Part shown: piece after piece, positions 1 to 10,407 of the stretch
Position numbering within the stretch: the first letter of the stretch is position 1
How the letters are laid out: each line of letters opens with the position of its first letter
Source: Stenotrophomonas maltophilia
Lineage (GTDB): Bacteria > Pseudomonadota > Gammaproteobacteria > Xanthomonadales > Xanthomonadaceae
NCBI GenBank assembly: GCA_002364755.1
Contig: DEZI01000001.1
Location: forward strand, 1-23,252
Length of the DNA stretch: 23,252 nucleotides
Direction of reading: 5' to 3'
Program-made: the position numbers and the translations under genes
The notes under the pieces: generated by a model
What the model was told of the DNA's origin: nothing
Databases searched by the model: none
What the model saw: only the letters and a program-made list of their open reading frames with translations

Positions 1-62
1 GTGCCCCGCCATCCCACGGATAGGCTGCTTTTGACGTTGACGTTGCCTTGGCCTCTGCAGGT

Positions 63-79
63 GCAGGGCGCAGCCCTGC
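63..79. repeat. Perfect 7-bp hairpin upstream of the M2 peptidase
   Basis: GCAGGGC, the trinucleotide GCA and GCCCTGC form a perfect stem-loop. No T-run follows, so it is not a canonical terminator. It may be part of a dispersed repeat or the end of an upstream transcript. Positions 1-162 hold no convincing gene; a short TTGACG-type direct repeat around 32-47 is visible but no matching -10 box. Confidence 0.4.
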
Positions 80-162
80 CGAACCCCACCAACCTTCCCC
101 ACTTGCGGTAGGCACGCGCGCCCACTAGCCTTCGGCCGTCGTTCACCACCCAAGGACCGCCC

Positions 163-2127
163 GTGACTCACCGCCATCTCCTGCTGGCCTCGGCTATCGC
201 CGCCGCCACCCTGGCCCTGGTCGCCTGCAAGAAGGAACCTTCGCCCGGCACCGAGGCCGCCACCGCCAGCGCGTCCGCCGGCGAGACCGCCGACCAGTTC
301 GTCGCCCGCATCAACGCCGAATTCAAGGCCGCCTACCCGGAGATGACCTCGGCACAGTGGCTGTCCTCCACCTACATCAACAGCGATTCCGAACGCATCG
401 CCGCCAAGGCCAACGAGCGCTCGCTGACCCAGCTCAACAGCTGGATCGAACAGGCCGCCAAGTTCGAAGGCCAGCCGATGAGCGAGGACAGCAAGCGCGC
501 CATCCACCTGCTGAAGCTGATGTCCTCGATGCCGGCGCCGCGTGATCCGGCCAAGCTGGCCCAGCTGACCCAGATCGCCACCCGCATGGAAGGCAGCTAC
601 GGCGCGGGCAAGTACTGCACCGATGCCAACGATCCCAACTCCTGCCGCCAGCTCGGCGAGCTGGAACAGGTGCTGGCGCGCAGCCGCGACTACGACGCGC
701 AGCTCGATGCCTGGCAGGGCTGGCACAGCACCACCAAGAGCATGCGTAGCGATTACCAGCAGTTCGTCAGCCTGGTCAACGAAGGCGCCAAGGGCATGGG
801 CTTCACCGATGCCGGGCAGATGTGGCGTAGCGGCTACGACATGCCGCCGGAGCAGATCGGGCCGGAAACCGACCGCCTGTGGGAACAGGTCAAGCCGATG
901 TACGAGCAGCTGCACTGCTATGCGCGCGGCAAGCTGGACAAGACCTACGGCAAGGACAAGGCCGAAGTGGGCAACGGCCTGATCGCCGCGCACCTGATGG
1001 GCAACATGTGGCAGCAGGACTGGTCCAACCTGTGGGACCAGCTGGAACCGTACCCGGGTGCCGGCAGCCTGGACATCACTGCGGCGCTTGAAAAGCAGTA
1101 CCAGGCCAACCTGAGCGCGGCGCTGGCCAAGGCCGGCAAGGACGCCAACGTCGCCGCGCAGTACAGAGCGCAGCGCGAGGCTGAACTGCGTACCGCCAAG
1201 CAGATGACCGAACGCGCACAGGACTTCTACGTGTCGCTGGGCATGCCCTCGCTGCCGCAGTCGTACTGGGAACGCACCCAGTTCATCAAGCCCGATGACC
1301 GCGACGTGGTCTGCCACGCCAGTGCCTGGGACATGAACATGGAAGGCGACGTGCGCACCAAGATGTGCATCAAGCCGAACGAAGAGAACTTCACCACCAT
1401 CTACCACGAGCTGGGCCACATCTATTACGACCTGGCCTACAACCCGCTGCCGCCCCTGTTCCAGGGCGGTGCCAACGATGGCTTCCACGAAGCGATCGGC
1501 GACACCATCGTGCTGGCGATGACGCCCAAGTACCTGAGCTCGATCGGCCTGGTGGACGCGCCGACCGAGAGCCGCGAGGCGGTCATCAACAACCAGATGC
1601 GCATGGCCCTGTCGGGCGTGTCGTTCCTGCCGTTCGGCCTGATGATCGACCGCTGGCGCTGGGGTGTGTTCGATGGTTCGATCACCCCGGACAACTACAA
1701 CAAGGCGTGGTGGGACCTGAAGGCGAAGTACCAGGGCGTGGCGCCGGCCAGCACCCGCGGCGAGGAATTCTTCGATCCGGGCGCGAAGTACCACGTGCCG
1801 GGCAACACCCCGTACACCCGCTACTTCCTGGCGCGCATCCTGCAGTTCCAGTTCTACAAGGGCCTGTGCGATGCGGCCGGCTTCAAGGGCCCGCTGCATG
1901 AGTGCACCTTCTACGGCAACAAGGAAGCCGGGCAGAAGTACTGGGCGATGCTGAGCAAGGGCGCCAGCCAGCCGTGGCAGGCCACGCTGAAGGAACTGAC
2001 CGGCAGTGACAAGCTCGATGCCGGCCCGATGATCGAGTACTTCAGCCCGGTCAACGACTGGCTGAAGCAGCAGAACCAGGGCCAGATGTGCGGCTGGCAG
2101 GCCAGCGCGGCACCGGCGGCGAAATGA
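163..2127 (+). CDS. M2 family (ACE-like) peptidyl-dipeptidase, lipoprotein
   Basis: Zinc metallopeptidase of family M2, the bacterial relatives of angiotensin-converting enzyme, which remove C-terminal dipeptides from peptides. The 654-residue protein starts with GTG; AAGGA at 152-156 is a fitting ribosome site. The N-terminus is a lipoprotein signal with lipobox LVAC, so Cys22 is the likely lipidated residue and the enzyme should sit in the periplasm on a membrane. The zinc motif HELGH spans residues 415-419 and the third ligand is Glu443 in HEAIGD. His544 and Tyr554 lie in a KYHVPGNTPYTRYF stretch that aligns with the substrate-binding and transition-state His and Tyr of ACE. Length agrees with single-domain bacterial M2 enzymes. 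It is a single gene followed by its own terminator. The family is certain; the natural substrate is unknown. Confidence 0.95.
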   Translation: MTHRHLLLASAIAAATLALVACKKEPSPGTEAATASASAGETADQFVARINAEFKAAYPEMTSAQWLSSTYINSDSERIAAKANERSLTQLNSWIEQAAKFEGQPMSEDSKRAIHLLKLMSSMPAPRDPAKLAQLTQIATRMEGSYGAGKYCTDANDPNSCRQLGELEQVLARSRDYDAQLDAWQGWHSTTKSMRSDYQQFVSLVNEGAKGMGFTDAGQMWRSGYDMPPEQIGPETDRLWEQVKPMYEQLHCYARGKLDKTYGKDKAEVGNGLIAAHLMGNMWQQDWSNLWDQLEPYPGAGSLDITAALEKQYQANLSAALAKAGKDANVAAQYRAQREAELRTAKQMTERAQDFYVSLGMPSLPQSYWERTQFIKPDDRDVVCHASAWDMNMEGDVRTKMCIKPNEENFTTIYHELGHIYYDLAYNPLPPLFQGGANDGFHEAIGDTIVLAMTPKYLSSIGLVDAPTESREAVINNQMRMALSGVSFLPFGLMIDRWRWGVFDGSITPDNYNKAWWDLKAKYQGVAPASTRGEEFFDPGAKYHVPGNTPYTRYFLARILQFQFYKGLCDAAGFKGPLHECTFYGNKEAGQKYWAMLSKGASQPWQATLKELTGSDKLDAGPMIEYFSPVNDWLKQQNQGQMCGWQASAAPAAK

Positions 2128-2130
2128 AAG

Positions 2131-2160
2131 AAGGGGCGGGTCCGCAAGGATCCGCCCCTT
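2131..2160 (+). terminator. Intrinsic terminator after the M2 peptidase, possibly bidirectional
   Basis: A 13-bp stem (2131-2143 with 2148-2160, one G-T pair) closes a GCAA loop three bases after the peptidase stop. The arms end in A and T runs, and on the minus strand TTCTTTC follows the stem. It could therefore also stop transcription arriving from the convergent minus-strand gene at 2203. Confidence 0.85.
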
Positions 2161-2171
2161 TGATTTCGCCC

Positions 2172-2192
2172 CCGGGCATGCCCCGGCGCTAC
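2172..2192 (-). repeat. SMAG-type REP, GTAGCGCCGGG subtype
   Basis: Read on the minus strand this is GTAGCGCCGGGGCATGCCCG plus one G: the GTAG head followed by a short palindrome. It matches the copies at 20749-20769, 21511-21532 and 21543-21563 apart from single bases. It lies between two convergent genes. Confidence 0.8.
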
Positions 2193-2202
2193 CCACTGCG
2201 GG

Positions 2203-2607
2203 TCAGTTGTTCTTCTTCGCCGCCATCGCCGCGGCCAGTTCGGCCTTGTATTCCTCGAAAGTCTGGCCCTTCTCCTTGGCCTCGGCCTGCGCGGCATCGC
2301 GCAGTGCATCGGAATACACCAGGCGCACCGGCGTGCCCTTGCGCTCGTGCAGTTCGCCGGCCTGCATGATCAGCGCCAGCACCTGCGCGGCACTCTCGCT
2401 GTGGCCGGCGATGCGCCCATCCATGCCCAGCACCCATTCGCCATCGCGGCGCACGACGCCGGCCAGCAGCGTGCGCTGCGCATCGCGCAGTTCGGCATGC
2501 GGCTCGACAGGCGAGCCCACCGGCGAGGCCTGCGCGGCGGCCTTGTTGGCAGCCTTTTCTTCCTGGCGGCGGCGCTGGTCGCGGCGGGTCTTGGAGGTGG
2601 TGGACAT
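2203..2607 (-). CDS. Conserved hypothetical protein, 134 aa
   Basis: I do not recognise a family. The first 25 residues are rich in Arg, Lys, Gln and Glu (TRRDQRRRQEEKAANKAAA), probably an exposed basic helix. The middle (about 45-100) looks like a small folded domain with RRDGEWVLGMDGRIAGHSESA. The last 35 residues are an Ala/Lys/Glu helix ending in KKNN. There is no signal peptide or membrane segment, so it should be cytoplasmic. It is on the same strand as the MFS exporter, 90 bases downstream, and might be read from the same transcript. The coding call rests on an uninterrupted frame, protein-like composition and orientation; no clear ribosome site precedes the ATG. Confidence 0.7.
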   Translation of the reverse strand: MSTTSKTRRDQRRRQEEKAANKAAAQASPVGSPVEPHAELRDAQRTLLAGVVRRDGEWVLGMDGRIAGHSESAAQVLALIMQAGELHERKGTPVRLVYSDALRDAAQAEAKEKGQTFEEYKAELAAAMAAKKNN

Positions 2608-2697
2608 GGGGGCGATACCGCTACGAGGGGGCGCAAGGATAACGCACCCCGGCCACGACGCCGTTTCACGGGCGCGTCGATCACTGGCCCGCGCTGC

Positions 2698-3924
2698 TCA
2701 ATGGCCCGTGGCCACTGCCAGTACTGCGCGCTCGCGGCGGTGTTCCCAGTACCAGAATACGAAGCCGCCGGCAAAGAAGGCGGCCTGGCCCAGGGCCAGG
2801 TGCAGCGGGCTGCCGCTCAGCAGCGGCGACACCACGCCGGCCACCACGGTGCTGATCATCAGCTGGATGAACGCCTGCAGCGAGGACGCCAGGCCGCGCT
2901 GGTGCGGGTACATGTCGAGCACGGCCAGCGCCAGGATCGGGAAGATCAGCGCCATGCCCATGCCGCCCAGGAAGATCGGCAGCACCGCCCACGGCAGGGC
3001 GAACTGCGGCGCCAGGGTCACGTAGCCCACGTTGAGCAGCACCGACAGCGCGCACAGGCTGAAGCCGATGCCGATCTGGCGGGTGGGCGTGGTGCGCCCG
3101 GCCATGCGCCCGGACAGGAACGAACCGGTGGTCATGCCGCCGATAGTGGGAATGAACAACCAGGCGAAGCCACCTTCGCCCAGGTGCAGGTGCTGCATCA
3201 CAAACACTGGTGCCGAGGCGATGTACAGGAAGATGCCGCCGAAGTTGATGCTGCCGGCCAGGGCCAGGCGCAGGAAACGCGGGTTGAAGCCGATGCGCAC
3301 GTAGTCACGCAGCAGGCCACGTGGCGACAGCGGCACGCGAGCGGCCACCGGGTGGGTTTCCGGCATGAAGCGTGCGGTGCAGACCAGCAGCAGCAGCGAG
3401 AACACCACCAGGAACCAGAAGATCAGCGGCCAGCCGGCGCCACTGAGCAGGATCCAGCCACCGATGATCGGCGCGATGGCCGGAGCGATGCCGAACAGCA
3501 TCGACACCTGGCTCATCAGCCGCTGCGCATCGTGGCCGTGGTACAGATCGCGGATGACCGCGCGGCCGACGATCATGCCGACGCCGGCCGACAGGCCCTG
3601 CAGCGCGCGGAACAGCAGCAGCGTGCTCAGGTCGGTGGACAGCGCGCAGCCGACCGAGGCACCGATGAACACCACCAGGCCGCCGAGGATCACCCGCTTG
3701 CGGCCCCAGGCATCGGACAGCGGCCCGTGCGCCAGGCTCATCAGCGCATAGAACAGCAGGTACACGCTGATGGTCTGCTGCACGGCCACTTCGTCCACCG
3801 CCAGGCGCTGGGCCAGCTGCGGGAAGGCCGGGAAGATGGTGTCGATCGAGAACGGGCCGAACATGGCCAGGCCTGCGAGCAGCAGGGCCATGCGTCGGGT
3901 GGAGGGGGCAACAGCGGGGGTCAT
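2698..3924 (-). CDS. Bcr/CflA-type MFS multidrug exporter
   Basis: Twelve-helix major facilitator transporter of the drug:H+ antiporter group, related to Bcr/CflA, which export compounds such as bicyclomycin, chloramphenicol or sulfonamides in other bacteria. Helix 1 carries the family signature GPFSIDTIFPAFPQL. The loop between helices 2 and 3 has the MFS motif GPLSDAWGRKRVILGG. Further typical stretches are LFRALQGLSAGVGMIVGRAVIRD and APAIAPIIGGWIL. The frame is open to 4080, but the first 44 residues of that version are unlike a membrane protein. I chose ATG 3924 (408 aa, starting MTPAVAPSTRRM); ATG 3948 (416 aa) is also possible, and neither has a strong ribosome site. It is divergent from the gcvP riboswitch. 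The substrate cannot be told from sequence. Confidence 0.9.
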   Translation of the reverse strand: MTPAVAPSTRRMALLLAGLAMFGPFSIDTIFPAFPQLAQRLAVDEVAVQQTISVYLLFYALMSLAHGPLSDAWGRKRVILGGLVVFIGASVGCALSTDLSTLLLFRALQGLSAGVGMIVGRAVIRDLYHGHDAQRLMSQVSMLFGIAPAIAPIIGGWILLSGAGWPLIFWFLVVFSLLLLVCTARFMPETHPVAARVPLSPRGLLRDYVRIGFNPRFLRLALAGSINFGGIFLYIASAPVFVMQHLHLGEGGFAWLFIPTIGGMTTGSFLSGRMAGRTTPTRQIGIGFSLCALSVLLNVGYVTLAPQFALPWAVLPIFLGGMGMALIFPILALAVLDMYPHQRGLASSLQAFIQLMISTVVAGVVSPLLSGSPLHLALGQAAFFAGGFVFWYWEHRRERAVLAVATGH

Positions 3925-4144
3925 CGGCAAAGCGTCCGGCTGGGCCATGCGTGGCACGCACGGCGGGCGCCGATCCCCTGCAGCAGGGACGGCGCCAGAT
4001 GAATACGAGAGTGCGGCCATGATAGGCCGGGATTGCGGCCGATGCCATCGACCGCTGCACGAAACGCACGGCCGGGCCATCGGCCATTCAGGCCCGCAGG
4101 CCCCCTGCCCCCGCTCCGGGCCGTGTTCAGCCGCGGCAACCAGC

Positions 4145-4150
4145 TATAAT
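4145..4150 (+). promoter_or_regulatory. Probable -10 box of the gcvP transcript
   Basis: A perfect TATAAT lies 14 bases before the first riboswitch helix, in otherwise GC-rich DNA. This places the start of transcription around 4157, just before the aptamer. No good -35 box is visible at 16-18 bases (the sequence there is GTGTTC-like), so an activator may help. Confidence 0.65.
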
Positions 4151-4163
4151 CGGCGGGCAACAT

Positions 4164-4326
4164 GGTGGGAGAAGCGGAACACCGCTGCCGAAGGCGCAAC
4201 GCCCGTAATCGCTCAGGCCCGATACCACCCGTAACAGAACTCTGGAGAGACCGGTTCGATCCGGCGCCGAAGGGGCACGAAGCTGCGGCCAGCCGCGCTT
4301 TTAAACTCTCAGGCAAAAGGACAGAG
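4164..4326 (+). ncRNA. Tandem glycine riboswitch upstream of gcvP
   Basis: Two glycine aptamers lie in series, the classic cooperative arrangement. Aptamer 1 runs 4164-4229, closed by GGTGG with CCACC, and contains GGGAGAAGCGG and a GCCGAAGGCGCAA core. Aptamer 2 runs about 4240-4326, closed by CTCT with AGAG. It contains TCTGGAGAGACC, GCGCCGAAGGGGCA and the hallmark 3' part AAACTCTCAGGCAAAAGGAC. A ten-base linker joins them. Glycine riboswitches usually turn on the glycine cleavage genes when glycine is plentiful, which fits gcvP downstream. Between 4327 and the gcvP ATG there is a small CCGCC/GGCGG hairpin but no U-tract, so control at translation initiation is more likely than termination. 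Confidence 0.95.
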
Positions 4327-4396
4327 GGGCGCCCCGCAGACCGCCAGCCGGCGGCTTGTGCCCGTGCGTGTGCCCTTTCCTGACGGATCCTTCGCC

Positions 4397-7264
<2,868 letters not shown>

Positions 7265-7285
7265 GCCGTTGCTGCAACGGTAATC

Positions 7286-7313
7286 AAAACGGCCCGCGCA
7301 AGCGGGCCGTTTT
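7286..7313 (+). terminator. Intrinsic terminator of gcvP
   Basis: AAAACGGCCCGC pairs perfectly with GCGGGCCGTTTT around a GCAA loop, with more T residues just after. A second perfect inverted repeat (CCGTTGC, T, GCAACGG at 7266-7280) lies directly behind the gcvP stop codon. Confidence 0.93.
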
Positions 7314-7319
7314 CGTTTC

Positions 7320-7424
7320 CATCAACGCATGGCGTGGCTCTACGACCTGCCATGGCGCATCCGGGCCGTTTGCTTTCCATCAACGCGTGGCGCACTCTCC
7401 ACTAGATCCACGCCATGCGTGGAC
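7320..7424. repeat. Cluster of three degenerate SMAG-like REPs
   Basis: Copy 1 (7320-7343, minus) reads GTAGAGCCACGCCATGCGTT. Copy 2 (7378-7402, minus) is a decayed version whose GTAG head has become GTGG. Copy 3 (7402-7424, plus) has TAGATCCACGCCATGCGTGG, a perfect TCCACGC/GCGTGGA palindrome, but its head is CTAG. The share of GCCATGC cores marks a REP subtype distinct from the clusters at 7915 and 23092. The 169 bases between gcvP and the next gene hold only this cluster and the terminator. Confidence 0.7.
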
Positions 7425-7433
7425 GTTTTGCCG

Positions 7434-7844
7434 TCACGGGTCCGGCATCTGCCCCAGGCTCAACTGCCACGACACGCCGTAGCGGTCCTGCACCCAGCCG
7501 TAGCGGTTGCTGAAATCGTAGTCACCCACCGGCATCAGCCAGTGCCCGCCCTCGCCCAGCACGCGTGCCGCGCGCTCGAACTGCTCGCTGCCGGCGCATT
7601 CGACGAACAGCGAGATCGCCGGACTGAAGGTGAAGTCGTGCACGTCCAGGCTGTCGAAGCACAGGTAGTGCGTGCCCCCCAGCAGGAAGATGGCCTGGCG
7701 CACCTGGCCGGGCACACCGGCGCCGGCACCTTCGGGGTGGTGTTGCAGGGACAGCAGGCGGAAATCGGCGAAGGCGTCGGCGTACAGGGCCATGGCGGCC
7801 TCAGCCTGGCCGGTGAACATCAGGAACGGGCGACTGCGCAGCAT
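7434..7844 (-). CDS. VOC superfamily protein (PhnB/3-dmu-9 type)
   Basis: Small 136-residue protein of the vicinal-oxygen-chelate fold, in the group often labelled PhnB-like or '3-demethylubiquinone-9 3-methyltransferase domain'. Visible family features are the start RPFLMFTGQAEAAMALYADAF, the central CFDSLDVHDFTFSPAISLFVEC and the C-terminal GYGVSWQL-type end (here DRYGVSWQL) after SNRYGWVQD. Members are usually dimers made of paired beta-alpha-beta modules. Most have no proven reaction despite the database name, so I give no enzyme activity. The gene is monocistronic, facing the gcvP terminator, with the REP cluster 7915-8101 upstream. Confidence 0.88.
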   Translation of the reverse strand: MLRSRPFLMFTGQAEAAMALYADAFADFRLLSLQHHPEGAGAGVPGQVRQAIFLLGGTHYLCFDSLDVHDFTFSPAISLFVECAGSEQFERAARVLGEGGHWLMPVGDYDFSNRYGWVQDRYGVSWQLSLGQMPDP

Positions 7845-7914
7845 GCGGTACTCCTGTTCGACAGGCCGATGACGGCCTACACGATCAGGATGGCACGACG
7901 GATGTATGTCTTCT

Positions 7915-8101
7915 GTAGAGCCGAGCCATGCTCGGCTGACGGGCGCTGCCCTTGTAGAGCCGAGCCCATGCTCGGCTGACGTCTGCGCAAACAGCAGCCG
8001 ACCGTAGGGTCGGCTCTACAAAGCCAAAGCAACAGCAGCCGACCGTAGGGTCGGCTCTACAAAGCCAAAGCAACAGCAGCCGACCGTGGGGTCGGCTCTA
8101 C
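7915..8101. repeat. Five-copy SMAG REP cluster with a 41-bp tandem part
   Basis: Two copies point forward (7915-7940 and 7954-7980, GTAGAGCCGAGC with ATGCTCGGCTGAC). Three point backward (7995-8019, 8036-8060, 8077-8101), reading GTAGAGCCGACC then a palindromic partner GGTCGGCTG. The backward copies recur with an exact 41-bp period, separated by the same AAAGCCAAAGCAACAG spacer. The forward and backward groups face each other, like a BIME. The last copy ends four bases before the permease stop codon on the minus strand. Confidence 0.92.
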
Positions 8102-8105
8102 AGAA

Positions 8106-9476
8106 TCAGGCTTCGCGCAGGCGCCGGGCGATGGCGCTGCTGGCGGCGATGACGGCGGTCAGCGCCACCATCGACAGGAACTGCAGGCGCGTGTGCGCCT
8201 CGCTCAGCAGCAGGCCGAAGATCAGCGCCAGCACGGCCAGTCCCAACACGGTCAACCACGGGAACGCAGCCATGCGGAACGGCAGGCGGGTGCCCAGGCG
8301 GTCGGCCCGGCGGCGCAGCACCAGCTGCGAGACCAGCGACAGCGTCCACACCAGCAGGCAGGTGGAGCCGACGATGTTCAGCAGCACCGGCAGCACCTTG
8401 TCCGGGAACAGCAGCTCCATGATGGTGGCGGCAAACCCGAACAGCACGCTGGCCAGCACGGCGATCACCGGCACCTGACGCGGGTCGGTCCAGCCCAGCA
8501 CGGCCGGTGCCTCGCGGCGCTGCGCCAGCGAATACATCATGCGCGAGGCACCGTAGAGGTTGGCATTGAGCGCCGACAGCAGCGCGATCACCGCGATCAG
8601 GGTGATGGCCGTGGCCGCGCCCGGAATGTTGGCGACCGCGAGCACCGCGGCAAACGGCGACTTCAGCGATTCGCTGGTCCACGGCACCACCGCGATGATC
8701 ACGCTGAGCGAGCCGATGTAGAACACCAGGATGCGCCAGGCCACGGTGCGGATGGCGCGGGCGATGCTGCGCTCGGGGTCCTCGGTCTCGGCCGCGGCCA
8801 CTGCCACGATCTCGGTGCCCCCAAAGGCGAACACCACCACCAGCAGGGCCGCGCCGATGCCGGCCAGGCCCTTGGGCGCGAAGCCGCCGTGCTGGGTGAA
8901 ATTGCTCAACCCCGGCGAAGCCACCTGCGGCAGCCAGCCCAGCAGCAGGGCGATGCCGATGGCGATGAAGGCCAGGATCGCCGCCACCTTGAGGATCGCG
9001 AACCAGAATTCGAACTCGCCGAAATTCTTCACCCCGAGCAGGTTGATCGCAGTGAAGAACAGCATGAAGGCCAGTGCCGCCATCGGTACCGGTACCACCG
9101 GCCAGACCGTGGCCAGCAGGCCGGCCGCACCCACCGCCTCGGCGGCGATGACGATGACCAGCTGCACCCACCACAGCCAGCCCACGGTGGCACCGGCGGT
9201 GGCGCCCATGGCATCGGCCGCGTATACCGAGAACGCGCCGCTGGTCGGCTTGGCCGCCGCCATTTCGCCCAGGGCGTTCATCACGATGATCACCAGCGCG
9301 CCGGCGACGAGATAGGACACCAGCACGGCCGGGCCGGCCGCCTGCACGCCTACGCCGGAACCAAGGAACAGGCCGGCACCGATCGCGCTGCCCAGGCCCA
9401 TCATGATCAGCTGGCGCGGCTTCAGCGAATGGCCAAGGCGGGAAGACGAGGCAGGCGTAACGGGGCTGGCGGGCAT
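8106..9476 (-). CDS. APC-family amino acid permease
   Basis: Inner-membrane amino acid:H+ symporter of the amino acid transporter (AAT) branch, related to GabP, AroP and ProY. The 456 residues hold about twelve membrane helices. The N-terminus has the diagnostic LKPRQLIMMGLGSAIGAGLFLGSG of helix 1. The loop GEMAAAKPTSGAFSVYAADAMG follows helix 2, and FAFGGTEIVAVAAAETEDPERSIARAIRTVAWRI marks helix 6 and the conserved loop after it. The substrate cannot be fixed by eye; GABA, proline or aromatic amino acids are possible. ATG 9476 gives a normal cytoplasmic N-tail, although no strong ribosome site is visible. A REP array begins just past the stop. Confidence 0.93.
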   Translation of the reverse strand: MPASPVTPASSSRLGHSLKPRQLIMMGLGSAIGAGLFLGSGVGVQAAGPAVLVSYLVAGALVIIVMNALGEMAAAKPTSGAFSVYAADAMGATAGATVGWLWWVQLVIVIAAEAVGAAGLLATVWPVVPVPMAALAFMLFFTAINLLGVKNFGEFEFWFAILKVAAILAFIAIGIALLLGWLPQVASPGLSNFTQHGGFAPKGLAGIGAALLVVVFAFGGTEIVAVAAAETEDPERSIARAIRTVAWRILVFYIGSLSVIIAVVPWTSESLKSPFAAVLAVANIPGAATAITLIAVIALLSALNANLYGASRMMYSLAQRREAPAVLGWTDPRQVPVIAVLASVLFGFAATIMELLFPDKVLPVLLNIVGSTCLLVWTLSLVSQLVLRRRADRLGTRLPFRMAAFPWLTVLGLAVLALIFGLLLSEAHTRLQFLSMVALTAVIAASSAIARRLREA

Positions 9477-9557
9477 CGGCGGGACTGGCGGCGGCTACAG
9501 GGGCGTCACCTTACATTGTCCCCCACCCACGGGGATAGGCACAGTGCAGCAGACCGC

Positions 9558-10292
9558 TCAGGGCAACACGGCTTCGCCGACAGTGCCACCGACATTCTCC
9601 CCGATGCGCGCGCGATAGGCGCGCGGCGAGAAACCGGTTTCAGCCTTGAATTTGCGGGTGAACGCGCTCTGGTCGCTGAAACCGCAGGCTTGGCCGATGC
9701 AGGCGATGCTGTCGTCGCCGTGCAGCAGGTGCATGGCCATCTGGATGCGCAGCCGGGTCAGCACCTGCTGCGGGGTCATCTGGAACACCTTGCGGAAGCT
9801 GCGCTCCAGCTTGGACAGCGAGAAGCCGGTGATGTCCAGCAGGGTCTGCATGCGCACGTTCTCGGCATAGTGCGCGTTGAGGTGGGCCAGGGCGAGGCGC
9901 AGCTGCTCGTACTGGCTGCCCAGGCTGTCCTTCTGGCCCAGGTCGCGGGAGATGCCTATCAAGCCCTGGATGCTGCCGTCCACCAGCAGCGGACGCTTGC
10001 AGGTCAGGCACCAGCCTGGCTCGCGATTGGCGAACAGGTGCAGCTCCATCAGGTTCTCGATCACCTCGCCGGACAGCACGCGCGCGTCCTGGTCCACGTA
10101 GTCCGCGCTCAGGCCGGTCGGGTAGATCTCGGCGGCGGTACGGCCGATGACATCCTTGCGCGCACGCAGGCCCAGCCGTCGCAGCATGGTCTGGTTGACG
10201 TGGGTGTAGCGACCCTGCCGGTCCTTCATGAAGAACAGCACGTCCGGAATGGCGTCGAACAGGGCTTCGATGTCGGTGGGTTCGACTCGCAT
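9558..10292 (-). CDS. PAS-domain AraC family transcriptional regulator
   Basis: Regulator of 244 residues. Residues 8-120 form a PAS domain (FDAIPDVLFFMKDRQGRYTHVNQTM, then GLIGISRDLG). Residues about 147-230 form the double helix-turn-helix of AraC proteins; the second HTH has ACGFSDQSAFTRKFKAETGFSPRAYR, a textbook match. The PAS domain contains a CxxC pair, Cys95 and Cys98, in GWCLTCKRPL; whether it senses redox state or binds metal is not known. The frame is open further upstream, but ATG 10292 starts right at the PAS domain and leaves a 115-base divergent space before katE. The neighbouring katE is therefore a candidate target, by inference only. Confidence 0.92.
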   Translation of the reverse strand: MRVEPTDIEALFDAIPDVLFFMKDRQGRYTHVNQTMLRRLGLRARKDVIGRTAAEIYPTGLSADYVDQDARVLSGEVIENLMELHLFANREPGWCLTCKRPLLVDGSIQGLIGISRDLGQKDSLGSQYEQLRLALAHLNAHYAENVRMQTLLDITGFSLSKLERSFRKVFQMTPQQVLTRLRIQMAMHLLHGDDSIACIGQACGFSDQSAFTRKFKAETGFSPRAYRARIGENVGGTVGEAVLP

Positions 10293-10407
10293 GGGGCAAG
10301 CATACCCGAGCCCGGTTTTGCCTGTACGTTCACCCCGACCCAACCAAGCGTTAACAGGCGACAAAGGATTGTCACTGCTTTCCCCCTGCAACTGCGGAGA
10401 CATCCCG

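Noticed and set aside
7995..8101. Regular 41-bp repeats considered as a CRISPR array
   Set aside because: Spacers are identical to each other, only three copies exist, and each repeat is a GTAG-headed REP palindrome; no cas genes are near.
10228..10407. 60-codon N-terminal extension of katE
   Set aside because: It overlaps the divergent regulator, is unlike catalase N-arms, and ATG 10408 has a ribosome site.
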